A stretch of 58,041 nucleotides of DNA from Planctomycetota bacterium (GTDB taxonomy: Bacteria > Planctomycetota > UBA1135 > UBA2386), in NCBI GenBank assembly GCA_028281765.1, contig JANQJF010000060.1, forward strand, positions 1 through 58,041. Direction: 5' to 3'. This document shows positions 18,134 to 26,742 of the stretch, piece after piece. Both the position numbers and the translations under genes were made by a program. Positions within the stretch are counted from its first letter, which is position 1. Every line of letters starts with the position of its first letter. Under the pieces are notes generated by a model. That model was not told the origin of the DNA and ran no database searches. It saw only the letters and a program-made list of their open reading frames with translations.

Positions 18134-19551
18134 GAGTGGCCCTCCTGCGGAGTGTGCTCCGGATGGTGGTGCGGGTCCGCCTCCGGCATGACGCCCTTCA
18201 CTTCGCTGAGCGCGATGACCGGCAGGAACCGGCAGAAGAGCAGGAACAGCGTGAAGAACAGACCGAAGCTGCCGACGAACGTCAGGATGTCGACCAGCGT
18301 CGGCGTGAAGTAGTCCCAGCTCGACGGCAGGAAGTCACGGTGCAGCGAGGTGACCGTGATCACGAAGCGCTCGAACCACATCCCGATGTTCACGAAGATC
18401 GAGATGATGAACAGGACCATCGGGTTGCGCCGCAGCGATCGGAACCAGAAGAACTGGGGCGAGATCACGTTGCAGGACACCATGATCCAGTAGGCCCACC
18501 AGTAGGGCCCACTCGCGCGGTTGAGGAAGCAGAAGCCCTCGTATTCGGACGCGCTGTACCACGCGATGAAGAACTCCATCCCGTAGGCGTAGCCGACGAG
18601 CGTGCCGGTCAGCAGGAGGACCTTCGCGATGTTGTCGAGGTGATTGAGCGTGATCAGGTGATGCAAGTTCAACCACTTGCGCGCCGGGATCATCAGGGTC
18701 AGCACCATGCCGAACCCGGAGAAGATCGCGCCCGCGACGAAGTACGGCGGGAAGATCGTCGTGTGCCAGCCGGGCACGTTCGAAACGGCGAAGTCGAACG
18801 AAACGATCGAGTGCACCGAGAGGACGAGCGGCGTGCTCAGACCCGCGAGGATCAGGTAGGCCTTCTCGTAGTTGAGCCAGTGGCGGTTGCTGCCGTGCCA
18901 GCCGAACGAGAAGAACCCGTAGGCGAACGCGGCGACCTTGCGCCCGGCCTTGGCGGCGCGGTCACGGAAGGTCGCGAGGTCGGGGATGAGACCGACGTAC
19001 CAGAACAGCAGCGACACCGTGAAGTAGGTGCTGACCGCGAACACGTCCCACAGCAGCGGGCTCTTGAAGTTGGGCCAGACCGCCATCTGGTTCGGGATCG
19101 GGAACACCCAGTAGATGACCCAGATCCGACCGACGTGGATCGCGGGGAACACCCCCGCGGCCATGACGGCGAAGATCGTCATCGCCTCGGACGCGCGGTT
19201 GATCGACGTCCGCCACTTCTGTCGGAACAGGAAGAGGATCGCCGAGATGAGCGTTCCGGCGTGACCGATACCGATCCAGAAGACGAAGTCGACGATCGGC
19301 CAGCCCCAACCCACCGGGTTGTTGTTGCCCCACACGCCGACACCGGTCCAGACCAGGTAGCCGATCATTGCGCCGAGGTTCGCCAGCAGCATGAGGCTGA
19401 TGCCGAACAGCAGATACCAACCCCGCGGAGTCTTCTGCTCCGCGACGTTCGCGACGATGTTGGTGACGCCCGCGAAGTCGTGACCACCCTCGACGAGGGG
19501 GGCACGCTGGAGCGGGTTCTCCTGTTCGTCGACTACGTGAATCGTCGTCAT
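18130..19551 (-). CDS. actC: alternative complex III subunit ActC (NrfD/PsrC family)
   Basis: This 473-residue polytopic membrane protein has about ten helices, of the NrfD/PsrC family that binds quinol beside an iron-sulfur partner. Visible family segments include VDFVFWIGIGHAGTLISAIL, SFGWHGSNRHWLNYEKAY and LHHLITLNHLDNIAKV. In ACIII it forms the main quinol-oxidation site next to ActB. The start ATG overlaps the actB stop by 4 bases and its stop overlaps actD, so translation is coupled across the operon. The C-terminus is His-rich (DPHHHPEHTP). Confidence 0.94.
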   Translation of the reverse strand: MTTIHVVDEQENPLQRAPLVEGGHDFAGVTNIVANVAEQKTPRGWYLLFGISLMLLANLGAMIGYLVWTGVGVWGNNNPVGWGWPIVDFVFWIGIGHAGTLISAILFLFRQKWRTSINRASEAMTIFAVMAAGVFPAIHVGRIWVIYWVFPIPNQMAVWPNFKSPLLWDVFAVSTYFTVSLLFWYVGLIPDLATFRDRAAKAGRKVAAFAYGFFSFGWHGSNRHWLNYEKAYLILAGLSTPLVLSVHSIVSFDFAVSNVPGWHTTIFPPYFVAGAIFSGFGMVLTLMIPARKWLNLHHLITLNHLDNIAKVLLLTGTLVGYAYGMEFFIAWYSASEYEGFCFLNRASGPYWWAYWIMVSCNVISPQFFWFRSLRRNPMVLFIISIFVNIGMWFERFVITVTSLHRDFLPSSWDYFTPTLVDILTFVGSFGLFFTLFLLFCRFLPVIALSEVKGVMPEADPHHHPEHTPQEGHS

Positions 19552-22500
19552 CCGACCAGCTCCGGGTTCGGGTTGCGGATCTGCGCCAGGTAGGTCGTCC
19601 GCGGCTTGTTGTTCATCTCAGAGAGGACCGCGTAGCTGAGCGGCGAGTTTCTCAACTTGGACACCTGACTCTCGGTGTCGGCGATGTTGCCGAACGTGAT
19701 CGCGTCCGACGGGCAACCCGACGAGCAGGCGGTTTGGATTTCACCGTCTCGGATGAGGCGGTCTTCCTTGTTCGCGCGGATCTTGGCTTCGCTGATGCGC
19801 TGGGTGCAGTAGGTGCACTTCTCCATGACGCCACGCGCCCGAACCGTGACGTTCGGGTTGAACTTCATCTGCTCCGTAGGCGGCAGGTCGAGGTTGAAGT
19901 TGAACCAGTTGAACCGGCGCACCTTGTAGGGACAGTTGTTCGCACAGTAGCGCGTGCCGATGCAGCGGTTGTAGGCCATGTCGTTCAGGCCTTCGGGGCT
20001 GTGCATCGTCGCCGCGACCGGGCACACCGACTCACACGAGGCGTTCTCGCACTGCATGCACGCGACCGGCTGGTGCACCATGCCCGGCTCGTCGTCCTGC
20101 GTCGGGTCGTCGCTCGTGCTCGTGTAGTAGCGGTCCATCCGGATCCAGGACATCTCCCGACCCTTGCTGACCTGCTCCTTGCCGACCATCGGAACGTTGT
20201 TCTCGCTCGTGCACGCCACGACGCACGCGCCGCAACCGTTGCAGGCGTTCAGGTCGATGACCATGCCCCACTGGTAGCCCTGCGTGTAGTCACGCTCCTT
20301 CCACAGCGACTTGAGAAGATCCTTCTCCTCGTAGTGCTTGTGGTCCTGGGCGTGATCGCCGTCCTTGTGCTCACCGTCACCGTGATCACCATGGTCGTCG
20401 CCGTGGTGTGCGTGGTGCGCGTTCTTGACCTTGGCCGCGTCGGCGAGCGGCGACATGTCTTGGGCGAACTTCTCGTTCTTCTTGAACTCCTCGATGGAGC
20501 CTTGGCGAACGATCGGCCGACCTTCCATGGAACCGTGGTCCTGGGCGGACACGAGCGGGTAGGAACGACCGGTGTCGCTGACCGTCACGTTCGACATGCC
20601 CCACGGGGCCGTCGTCGTGCGAATCGGGTTGATGTCGAAACCGGCATGCGCGGCGATCTCGCCGTCGCGCAGGTGGCGCCCGTAGCCGAGCGTCACGGTC
20701 ACGACGTGGTCGGCGTGTCCCGGCACGACCCAAGCCGGTCCTTCGATCGTCCGGCCGTCCGCTTCGATCTTGACGACATTGCCGCCCTCGATGAGCTGCT
20801 GCTCGCCGAGCGCGCCATCACCGAACAGGGCCGCCGCGGTCTTGCGGCTCATCAGAACCGCGTTGTCCCAAGTCAGCTTCGTGATCGGGTCCGGTTGCTC
20901 CTGCATCCAGGCGTTGTTCGCGAAGCGCCCGTCCCAGATCGTCGGGTCGGGGCGAATCTCGAGCTCGATCGCCGTCGCGCTCGGGGCCGTGGCCATCTGC
21001 AGCTCACCCACCGCCTGGGCGACGCGGCTGTTGTCGATCGACGTCGTCGCGGCCGACTTCTCGGTGCCGGCGACGAAGCCGTCGTGCAGCGCCTTGTTCC
21101 ACCAGCCGTCGAAGTCGTCGGTGCTTGCGGAGTCACGCCACGTGGCCTGCACGAGCTTGTGACCGTCGGTCGTGTCGCTGCCCGCGAGGCGTGCCACGAT
21201 CTCGATCGCGCTCATGCCGTGGAACAGTGGAGCGATCAGCGGCTGCTGGATCGACACCGCGCCCGAGCGGGACATCGTGTCCCCCCACGACTCGAGTTCG
21301 TGTGCGAGGTTGCAGTGCCACTCGCTCGCGAGCGCGGTCTCGTCGACGTGCGAGCCGACGTGGACCGAGTGCTTGGCCTTGGCGTAGGCCGCGGCGAAGT
21401 CGAGGTTGGCCGGCGCGTCGTAGATCGGGTTGCAGCCGATCGTGACGAGCGTCTCGACCGAGTCCGACTTGAGCGCTTCGGTCAGCGCCGTCAGGTCACC
21501 GGTCGAAGCCGCTCCCGGCGCGGAGTCGACGTAGGTGACGGTCTTGCCGACATTGCCGAGGTGGCGGTTGATCGCGTGGCACACGGCGTGCGCCGCTGCC
21601 GGCTGACGCGGACCGATCATGACCGCGCAGGAACCGGCGTTCGCACGCAGGTCCTTGGCGACAGCCGGCACCCAGTTCGGCTTGTCCTTGTATGCAAACT
21701 GACGCCCCTTGAAGGAGCTGAGCGCTTGGCCGAGTGACGTATCGCCGCCGACGCCGAGTTCGGCGGCCAGTGCGAACAGGGCCGCGGTGATCTGACTCGG
21801 CGCGACGCGGAAGCGGTGATCGGCTTTCGCGCCCGTCACGGTAAACGATCCCTCGGTGACGTAGAGGCGCGAGATCGACTCGTCACTCTTCTGGATGCGC
21901 CGCGTCTCGCTGAACCGCTTCGAGTTGTGGACGACGTCGCCGTCGATTCCCAGGAAGTCGTGATCGAACGTCGCGACGACCTCACACTTGTCGAGCGACC
22001 ACACCGTCTCTTGCGACTTGCCGAACGCGATGTTTGCACCCGCGGTCGCGCGCTCGTCGCTGATCGCGTCGTAGCGATGCACGACAGCGCTCGGCATCGC
22101 CGACTTCAGCTCGCCGAGCAGGCGCGCCAGGGTCGGCGAGGACGAACTCGGCAGCACCAAGTGCAGGCCTTGCCCGCGGCTGCGTGCCGCCGCTTCGCTG
22201 CGCTCGCGCAGGAAGGTCGCGAACGCTTCGAAGTCCGCACTGTGATCGTGGTCGCCGTGCCCGTGACCGTCATCGGCCGCGTGCTTGTCCTGACCCGGGT
22301 GGTGCTCCGGACTGTGGGAACGAGCCGGATCGTAGAGCTGCAGGATCTCGGCGTGTTGGAACGCGTCCGCGCCGCCGCGCGAGCTCGGGTGATCGGGGTT
22401 GCCCTCGACCATCGTCGGCCGGCCCTCGTTGCTCCGCACAAGCACGCCGACGCCGTAAGCCCCTGCGCTCAGCGCAGTTGCGTAGTGCAGCGCGTGGCCC

Positions 22501-22769
22501 GGGACCATGTATTCCGGACGGTTCGTGTAGGCGAGGATCTTCTGTTTGGGCTTCCGACAGCCGGTCAGGCCCGCGGCCGCGACCGAAGCCGCGACGGCCG
22601 TCAGGAAGTTGCGGCGCGAGGTGCCGTCGCCGAGACCGGGGCCGTCGGCGACACCTTCGGGGAATTCGCGATCGAGAACGTCACGGAACTGGTCCGTCTG
22701 CGCCAGCTGAGAAGCGCTCCGCCAGTAGACGGTCTCGTTCTTTCGCTCGTCGGTTTGCATCGATGTCAT
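19548..22769 (-). CDS. actB: alternative complex III subunit ActB, molybdopterin-oxidoreductase-like plus iron-sulfur domain
   Basis: The 1073-residue protein has a Tat-like export signal, SRRNFLTAVAASVAAAGLTG (51-70), followed by Cys71. A long domain related to molybdopterin oxidoreductases follows; in ACIII it is known to lack the cofactor. A C-terminal ferredoxin-like domain (about 830-990) carries CNGCGACVVAC, CMQCENASCESVCP, CIGTRYCANNCP and CTYCTQ plus CSSGCP, enough cysteines for four Fe-S clusters. Two histidine-rich inserts stand out: about 153-180 (HGHGDHDHS) and about 780-815 (HHAHHGDDHGDHG). The ATG at 22769 overlaps the actA stop by 4 bases. The much longer open frame upstream is shadow sequence inside actA. 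Confidence 0.94.
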   Translation of the reverse strand: MTSMQTDERKNETVYWRSASQLAQTDQFRDVLDREFPEGVADGPGLGDGTSRRNFLTAVAASVAAAGLTGCRKPKQKILAYTNRPEYMVPGHALHYATALSAGAYGVGVLVRSNEGRPTMVEGNPDHPSSRGGADAFQHAEILQLYDPARSHSPEHHPGQDKHAADDGHGHGDHDHSADFEAFATFLRERSEAAARSRGQGLHLVLPSSSSPTLARLLGELKSAMPSAVVHRYDAISDERATAGANIAFGKSQETVWSLDKCEVVATFDHDFLGIDGDVVHNSKRFSETRRIQKSDESISRLYVTEGSFTVTGAKADHRFRVAPSQITAALFALAAELGVGGDTSLGQALSSFKGRQFAYKDKPNWVPAVAKDLRANAGSCAVMIGPRQPAAAHAVCHAINRHLGNVGKTVTYVDSAPGAASTGDLTALTEALKSDSVETLVTIGCNPIYDAPANLDFAAAYAKAKHSVHVGSHVDETALASEWHCNLAHELESWGDTMSRSGAVSIQQPLIAPLFHGMSAIEIVARLAGSDTTDGHKLVQATWRDSASTDDFDGWWNKALHDGFVAGTEKSAATTSIDNSRVAQAVGELQMATAPSATAIELEIRPDPTIWDGRFANNAWMQEQPDPITKLTWDNAVLMSRKTAAALFGDGALGEQQLIEGGNVVKIEADGRTIEGPAWVVPGHADHVVTVTLGYGRHLRDGEIAAHAGFDINPIRTTTAPWGMSNVTVSDTGRSYPLVSAQDHGSMEGRPIVRQGSIEEFKKNEKFAQDMSPLADAAKVKNAHHAHHGDDHGDHGDGEHKDGDHAQDHKHYEEKDLLKSLWKERDYTQGYQWGMVIDLNACNGCGACVVACTSENNVPMVGKEQVSKGREMSWIRMDRYYTSTSDDPTQDDEPGMVHQPVACMQCENASCESVCPVAATMHSPEGLNDMAYNRCIGTRYCANNCPYKVRRFNWFNFNLDLPPTEQMKFNPNVTVRARGVMEKCTYCTQRISEAKIRANKEDRLIRDGEIQTACSSGCPSDAITFGNIADTESQVSKLRNSPLSYAVLSEMNNKPRTTYLAQIRNPNPELVG

Positions 22770-23410
22770 CGGTGGCACGCGGAGCAGTGGACAGGAGGAT
22801 TGATGTTGCGCTCTTCGACGAACTGCAGGCCCTGCTCGGGATCGGGCTCGAAGTCCATGTCCGTGATCTTGTCCAGGGGGCGCAGGTGGTTCTCGGGGTT
22901 GCGGTGGCACTCGAGACACCACCCCATGCTGAGCGGCTGGTCCTGGCGCACGACCTCCATCTGGTCGATGCGACCGTGACAGCTCGCGCACCCGACCCCG
23001 GCGTGCACGTGCACGGAGTGATCGAAGTAGGCGTAGTCCGGCAGCATATGGACCTTGACCCACTCGACCGGCAGGCCGGCAGCGTGCTGCTCCTGCAGGT
23101 GGCGGATCTGCGTGCTGTCGTGCTTCACCTTCTCAGGCGCGTGGCAGTTCATGCACGTCTCGGTCGTGGGGATGGTCGCGTGCGGCCCGTTCTCGACGTG
23201 CTGGTGGCAGTAGCGGCAATCGATGCCGAGCGTCCCAGCGTGCAATTTGTGGCTGTAGAGCACGGGTTGCTCTGGTGCGTAGCCGACATCGGTGTGCTTC
23301 GGCGAGAACCAGAACCAGACGACGAAGGTGACGAACGCTCCGCCGCATACTGCCGCAGCCGCGGCAAACGTGGGCAGCTTGTTCGTCCACTTTGGGAAGA
23401 TGACGGTCAA
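22766..23410 (-). CDS. actA: alternative complex III subunit ActA, pentahaem cytochrome c
   Basis: The 214-residue protein has one N-terminal membrane helix (FAAAAAVCGGAFVTFVVWFW) and five CxxCH haem sites: CRYCH, CMNCH, CASCH, CLECH and CSACH, the last at the extreme C-terminus. This pentahaem pattern is the signature of ActA, the periplasmic electron-collecting subunit of ACIII. The start is a TTG at 23410 with GAGAGG about 7 bases before it. A 6-bp hairpin (GCCCCG AGT CGGGGC, 23433-23447) lies just upstream in the leader. It is the first gene of the act-cta operon. Confidence 0.93.
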   Translation of the reverse strand: MTVIFPKWTNKLPTFAAAAAVCGGAFVTFVVWFWFSPKHTDVGYAPEQPVLYSHKLHAGTLGIDCRYCHQHVENGPHATIPTTETCMNCHAPEKVKHDSTQIRHLQEQHAAGLPVEWVKVHMLPDYAYFDHSVHVHAGVGCASCHGRIDQMEVVRQDQPLSMGWCLECHRNPENHLRPLDKITDMDFEPDPEQGLQFVEERNINPPVHCSACHR

Positions 23411-23994
23411 GGTCGAACCTCTCCCATGGGTTGCCCCGAGTCGGGGCGGTGTAGCGCTTGGAAGGGTCCGCCACGGTGCGCGCCGTAGCGGAGGATGAGA
23501 GTCCGGACAGGGTCAGCGATCCGGTCTGCAGGGACGAGCGGATTCGCCATATGGAGGCGAATTCAGCCACAGAGAGACCCCTGGCGGCCAGATTCGCGAC
23601 CGGTGTAAAAGATCACCCCGGAGCTTTCAATTTCAGATGGGGCAGAACTTTCGGCGCCATCGGGGTGCCGCACGATTGCGGCACCGGCGCCGTCTTCGCG
23701 GCGCCGGATCGAGTCGGACCGACCGTCGGATTCGCGGACGTTTCGACCGCACGAACGCGAGAACTTGCCACCTCATCGCAGGTTGCGCAGAACCGCAAAA
23801 AATCCCGAGTCCGTCCCCTCTTACGGACCGATCACTCGGGGTGGGTTTACTCCGGCTAGCTCGGCGCTAGTGTGTCGCGCGTTCGGGGGGACTCCAAGGC
23901 GCGACCTGTGTCGTATCCTTGGACGATTCAACTCTCACTTCACTTCGAATCACGCCGCCTCGCGCCCTCAGAGGGCCGCACCTCGATCAGCACC
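23411..23994. other. 584-base divergent control region without a convincing gene
   Basis: This stretch separates the minus-strand respiratory operon from the plus-strand carbamoyltransferase operon and is the only gene-free interval over 300 bases. It is locally more AT-rich around 23600-23640 and 23790-23860. The open frames inside it show no protein-like pattern. It holds two adjacent perfect hairpins (23664-23707) and a short hairpin before actA. On the minus strand a TTGAAA near 23630 could be a -35 box, but I see no good -10 partner. Promoters for both operons must lie here or very near. Confidence 0.6.
23664..23707. other. two back-to-back perfect hairpins in the divergent control region
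   Basis: The first hairpin is GGTGCCGCA (23664-23672), a 4-base loop, then TGCGGCACC (23677-23685). The second is CCGGCGCCG (23684-23692), a 6-base loop, then CGGCGCCGG (23699-23707). Each stem is 9 bp without mismatch, and they share two bases. There is no T-tract on either strand and no upstream gene pointing into them, so they are not obvious terminators. An mRNA leader element or protein-binding dyads are possible. Confidence 0.55.
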
Positions 23995-25827
23995 ATGCCG
24001 AAGTACATCCTCGGAATCTCCGCGTTCTACCACGATTCCGCGGCAGCTCTCCTGAAGGACGGAGACATCGTAGCCGCCGCGCAAGAGGAGCGGTTCACGC
24101 GGAAGAAGCACGACGCGAACTTCCCGAAGAACGCGGTGCAGTATTGCCTCGATCAGGCAGGCATCCGCGTCGAGGAACTCGACTACGTCGCCTTCTACGA
24201 CAAGCCCATCCTGAAGTTCGACCGCCTGATGGAGACGTATCTCTCCTACGCACCGGTCGGGCTGAAGTCGTTCATGAAGTTCCTCCCGATCTGGCTCGGT
24301 GAGAAGCTGCATACGCCGCGCATCCTGACGCGCGAACTCGGCTGCAAGCCGAAGAACCCCTACATCTTCCCCGAGCACCACGAGAGCCACGCGGCGAGCG
24401 CGTTCTACCCGTCGCCGTTCGAGGAAGCCGCCGTGTTGACGATGGACGGTGTCGGTGAGTGGGCCACGACGAGTATCGCCGTCGGCGAAGGGAACGACCT
24501 CAAACTGACGCACGAGATCCGCTTCCCCCACTCGCTCGGCCTGCTCTACTCGGCGTTCACCTACTACACCGGGTTCCGCGTCAACTCCGGCGAGTACAAG
24601 CTCATGGGCCTCGCGCCCTACGGCGAGCCGAAGTACGTCGATCTGATCATGGACAACCTGATCGATCTGAAGGACGACGGCAGCTACCGCCTCGACATGT
24701 CGTACTTCGAGTACGCGGCCGGGCTGCGAATGACGAACGACAAGTTCCACAACTTGTTCGGCCGGCCCAACCGTTCGCCGGAGACGGACATCGAGCAGTT
24801 CCAGATGGACGTCGCCGCCTCGATCCAGAAGGTCACCGAGGAAGTCGTGCTCCGCACGGTGCGCTTCGCGCACGAGACGACCGGCAAGAAGAACCTCTGC
24901 CTCGCCGGCGGTGTCGCGCTCAACTGCGTCGGCAACGGCCGCATCCTGCGCGAAGGCCCGTTCGAGAACGTGTGGATCCAGCCCGCTTCCGGCGACGCCG
25001 GCGGTGCGCTCGGCTGCGCGCAGACGGTCTGGTACAAGCTGCTCGGCAACGAGCGCACGGTCGACGGTCGCGACTCGCAGCGCGCGAGCCTGCTCGGCCC
25101 GACCTACGGCCGCGACGAGATTCGCGCCGTGCTCACCGAGCAAGACGTGCAGTTCGAGGAATACCCGGACGAGAACGAACTCTGCACTCGAGTCGCCGAG
25201 TTGATTGCGGACGAAAACGTCATCGGCTGGTTCCACGGCCCGATGGAGTTCGGTCCGCGCGCGCTCGGCGCTCGCAGCATCATCGGTGACGCTCGGTCAC
25301 CGTCGATGCAGAGCGTCATGAACTTGAAGATCAAGTTCCGCGAGTCGTTCCGCCCGTTCGCGCCGATCGTCTTGCGCGATCGCGCGCACGAGTACTTCGA
25401 CATCCGCCCCGATCAGGAGAGCCCGTACATGCTGATCGTGGCTCCGGTTCTCGAAGAGCGTCGCAAGGACGTCGGCGAGAAGAAGTTCGGGATCGAGCAG
25501 CTCAAGCAGCTGCGTTCGGACGTGCCGGCGATCACCCACGTCGACTACTCCGCGCGTCTGCAGACCATCGACGAGACCCGCACGCCACGTCTCGCCAAGA
25601 TGATGCGGAAGTTCGAAGAGCTCACCGGCTCGCCGGTGCTGATCAACACGAGCTTCAACATCCGCGGTGAACCGATCGTGTGCACACCGAGCGACGCTCT
25701 GCGTTGCTTCCTCGGCACGGAGATGGACGTTCTCGTGCTCGAGAACTTCGTCATCTGTCGCGACAAGTTGAAGAACCCGCCGAAGATCGACCGCGAGAAG
25801 TACCTCTCGTCGTTCGCTCTCGACTAA
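23995..25827 (+). CDS. NodU/CmcH-family carbamoyltransferase
   Basis: This 610-residue enzyme would transfer a carbamoyl group from carbamoyl phosphate (through carbamoyl-AMP) to a hydroxyl on a sugar, lipid or small molecule. It opens with the family start YILGISAFYHDSAAALLKDG. It also contains HHESHAASAFYPS (metal/catalytic histidines), LCLAGGVALNCVGNG (nucleotide binding), FHGPMEFGPRALGARSI and the C-terminal domain motif INTSFNIRGEPIVCTPSDAL. I start it at the ATG at 23995, because the longer frame to 23872 does not look like family sequence. It heads a three-gene set with an SxtJ-like and a DUF5989 protein. The acceptor molecule is unknown. Confidence 0.92.
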   Translation: MPKYILGISAFYHDSAAALLKDGDIVAAAQEERFTRKKHDANFPKNAVQYCLDQAGIRVEELDYVAFYDKPILKFDRLMETYLSYAPVGLKSFMKFLPIWLGEKLHTPRILTRELGCKPKNPYIFPEHHESHAASAFYPSPFEEAAVLTMDGVGEWATTSIAVGEGNDLKLTHEIRFPHSLGLLYSAFTYYTGFRVNSGEYKLMGLAPYGEPKYVDLIMDNLIDLKDDGSYRLDMSYFEYAAGLRMTNDKFHNLFGRPNRSPETDIEQFQMDVAASIQKVTEEVVLRTVRFAHETTGKKNLCLAGGVALNCVGNGRILREGPFENVWIQPASGDAGGALGCAQTVWYKLLGNERTVDGRDSQRASLLGPTYGRDEIRAVLTEQDVQFEEYPDENELCTRVAELIADENVIGWFHGPMEFGPRALGARSIIGDARSPSMQSVMNLKIKFRESFRPFAPIVLRDRAHEYFDIRPDQESPYMLIVAPVLEERRKDVGEKKFGIEQLKQLRSDVPAITHVDYSARLQTIDETRTPRLAKMMRKFEELTGSPVLINTSFNIRGEPIVCTPSDALRCFLGTEMDVLVLENFVICRDKLKNPPKIDREKYLSSFALD

Positions 25828-25857
25828 CCAGCAGCTGCACATCCAGGACCTACATCG

Positions 25858-26292
25858 ATGATCAAGATCGACTTCAATCCCGAGAACAAGCAGCTGAAGC
25901 AGTTCGGCTGGATCGCGTTGTTCGGCTTCCCGCTGATCGGGTTCATGATCGCGTGGAACTTCATGGGCATGACCGCCGGCGAGGCGATCGGCTCGACGCT
26001 CTTCCTCGTCATGGCCGGCGTCGGCGTGCTGACGCTTGTCCTGGCGATGGTGAACCCGCGTCTCATCATTCCGGTCTACGTCGGTCTGATGATCGTCGCG
26101 GCGCCGATCGGCCTGGTGATCTCCTTCACCCTGATGGCCGCGATCTTCTATCTGATGGTGACTCCGCTGGCGCTGTTCTTCCGGGTCACCGGCCGGGACA
26201 AACTCCACAGACGCCTCGACAAGTCCGCCAAGAGCTACTGGCACGTGCGTGAATCTCAGCCCACGCCCGCTTCCTACCTGAGACAATACTGA
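25858..26292 (+). CDS. SxtJ-family small membrane protein
   Basis: This 144-residue protein has about four hydrophobic helices (around 18-35, 46-63, 68-85 and 88-107) and a polar C-terminus (KLHRRLDKSAKSYW). The pattern FGFPLIGF, the polar first 12 residues and the SYWHVRE-like end fit the SxtJ family. That family is named after a saxitoxin-cluster gene and is often found next to NodU-type carbamoyltransferases. It starts 30 bases after the carbamoyltransferase. Its biochemical role is not established; a membrane partner for the enzyme is an inference from recurring gene order. Confidence 0.75.
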   Translation: MIKIDFNPENKQLKQFGWIALFGFPLIGFMIAWNFMGMTAGEAIGSTLFLVMAGVGVLTLVLAMVNPRLIIPVYVGLMIVAAPIGLVISFTLMAAIFYLMVTPLALFFRVTGRDKLHRRLDKSAKSYWHVRESQPTPASYLRQY

Positions 26293-26306
26293 CCGAGCAT
26301 CTGACC

Positions 26307-26504
26307 ATGTCTGACACCAACAACTCCTTCGAAGATCTCGCCGCGCAACAAGGCCAGCGCGGCATCATGGGCGAGTTCATGGGCTTCATGAAGGACAACG
26401 CCAAGTGGTGGCTTGCGCCCTTCCTGATCGTGTTCCTGATCCTCGCCGTCGTCGTGATCCTCGGGACCACCGGCGCCGCGCCGTTCATCTACACGCTCTT
26501 CTAG
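26307..26504 (+). CDS. DUF5989-family single-helix protein
   Basis: This 65-residue protein has a polar N-terminus (EDLAAQQGQRGIMGEFMGFM) and one C-terminal membrane helix (WWLAPFLIVFLILAVVVILG), ending APFIYTLF. The layout, with KDNAKWWLAP before the helix and a short aromatic end, matches DUF5989 proteins that commonly follow carbamoyltransferase and SxtJ genes. The gap to sxtJ is 14 bases, so the three genes form one operon. Function is unknown. Confidence 0.75.
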   Translation: MSDTNNSFEDLAAQQGQRGIMGEFMGFMKDNAKWWLAPFLIVFLILAVVVILGTTGAAPFIYTLF

Positions 26505-26511
26505 GATCGAA

Positions 26512-26525
26512 CGGGCTTCGGCCCG
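26512..26525 (+). terminator. small TTCG-loop hairpin after the carbamoyltransferase operon
   Basis: CGGGC, a TTCG tetraloop, then GCCCG form a 5-bp stem 7 bases after the DUF5989 stop. No T-tract follows, so it is at best a weak or factor-assisted terminator. Confidence 0.3.
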
Positions 26526-26742
26526 GAAGTCCCCAAGCCATCGGAGCGTGCGCGCGCGACCGCGAGCGCACGCTTCGTGTGTGTACGCACCGACGCCGCG
26601 ATCGCACTGTCGTGTTTCGCAGCAGATCGCACGCCTGGCGTCGAAGAACGCCACAGACCGTCAAGCTCGACCGCGTCATTGTCCGATATGTGAACAGCGG
26701 AAGCGTCCTGCGCCTCCGCGACACCACACACACGGGAAGAAG

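Noticed and set aside
19734..21737. 667-residue open frame on the plus strand
   Set aside because: It is antisense to actB, with no domain or start signal; long shadow frames are common in this GC-rich DNA.
22769..23063. Upstream extension of the actB frame
   Set aside because: It overlaps actA completely and is Arg-rich. The ATG at 22769 overlaps the actA stop as elsewhere in the operon.
23458..23859. 133-residue open frame in the divergent control region
   Set aside because: It has no signal, no domain and no ribosome binding site, and it runs through both perfect hairpins.
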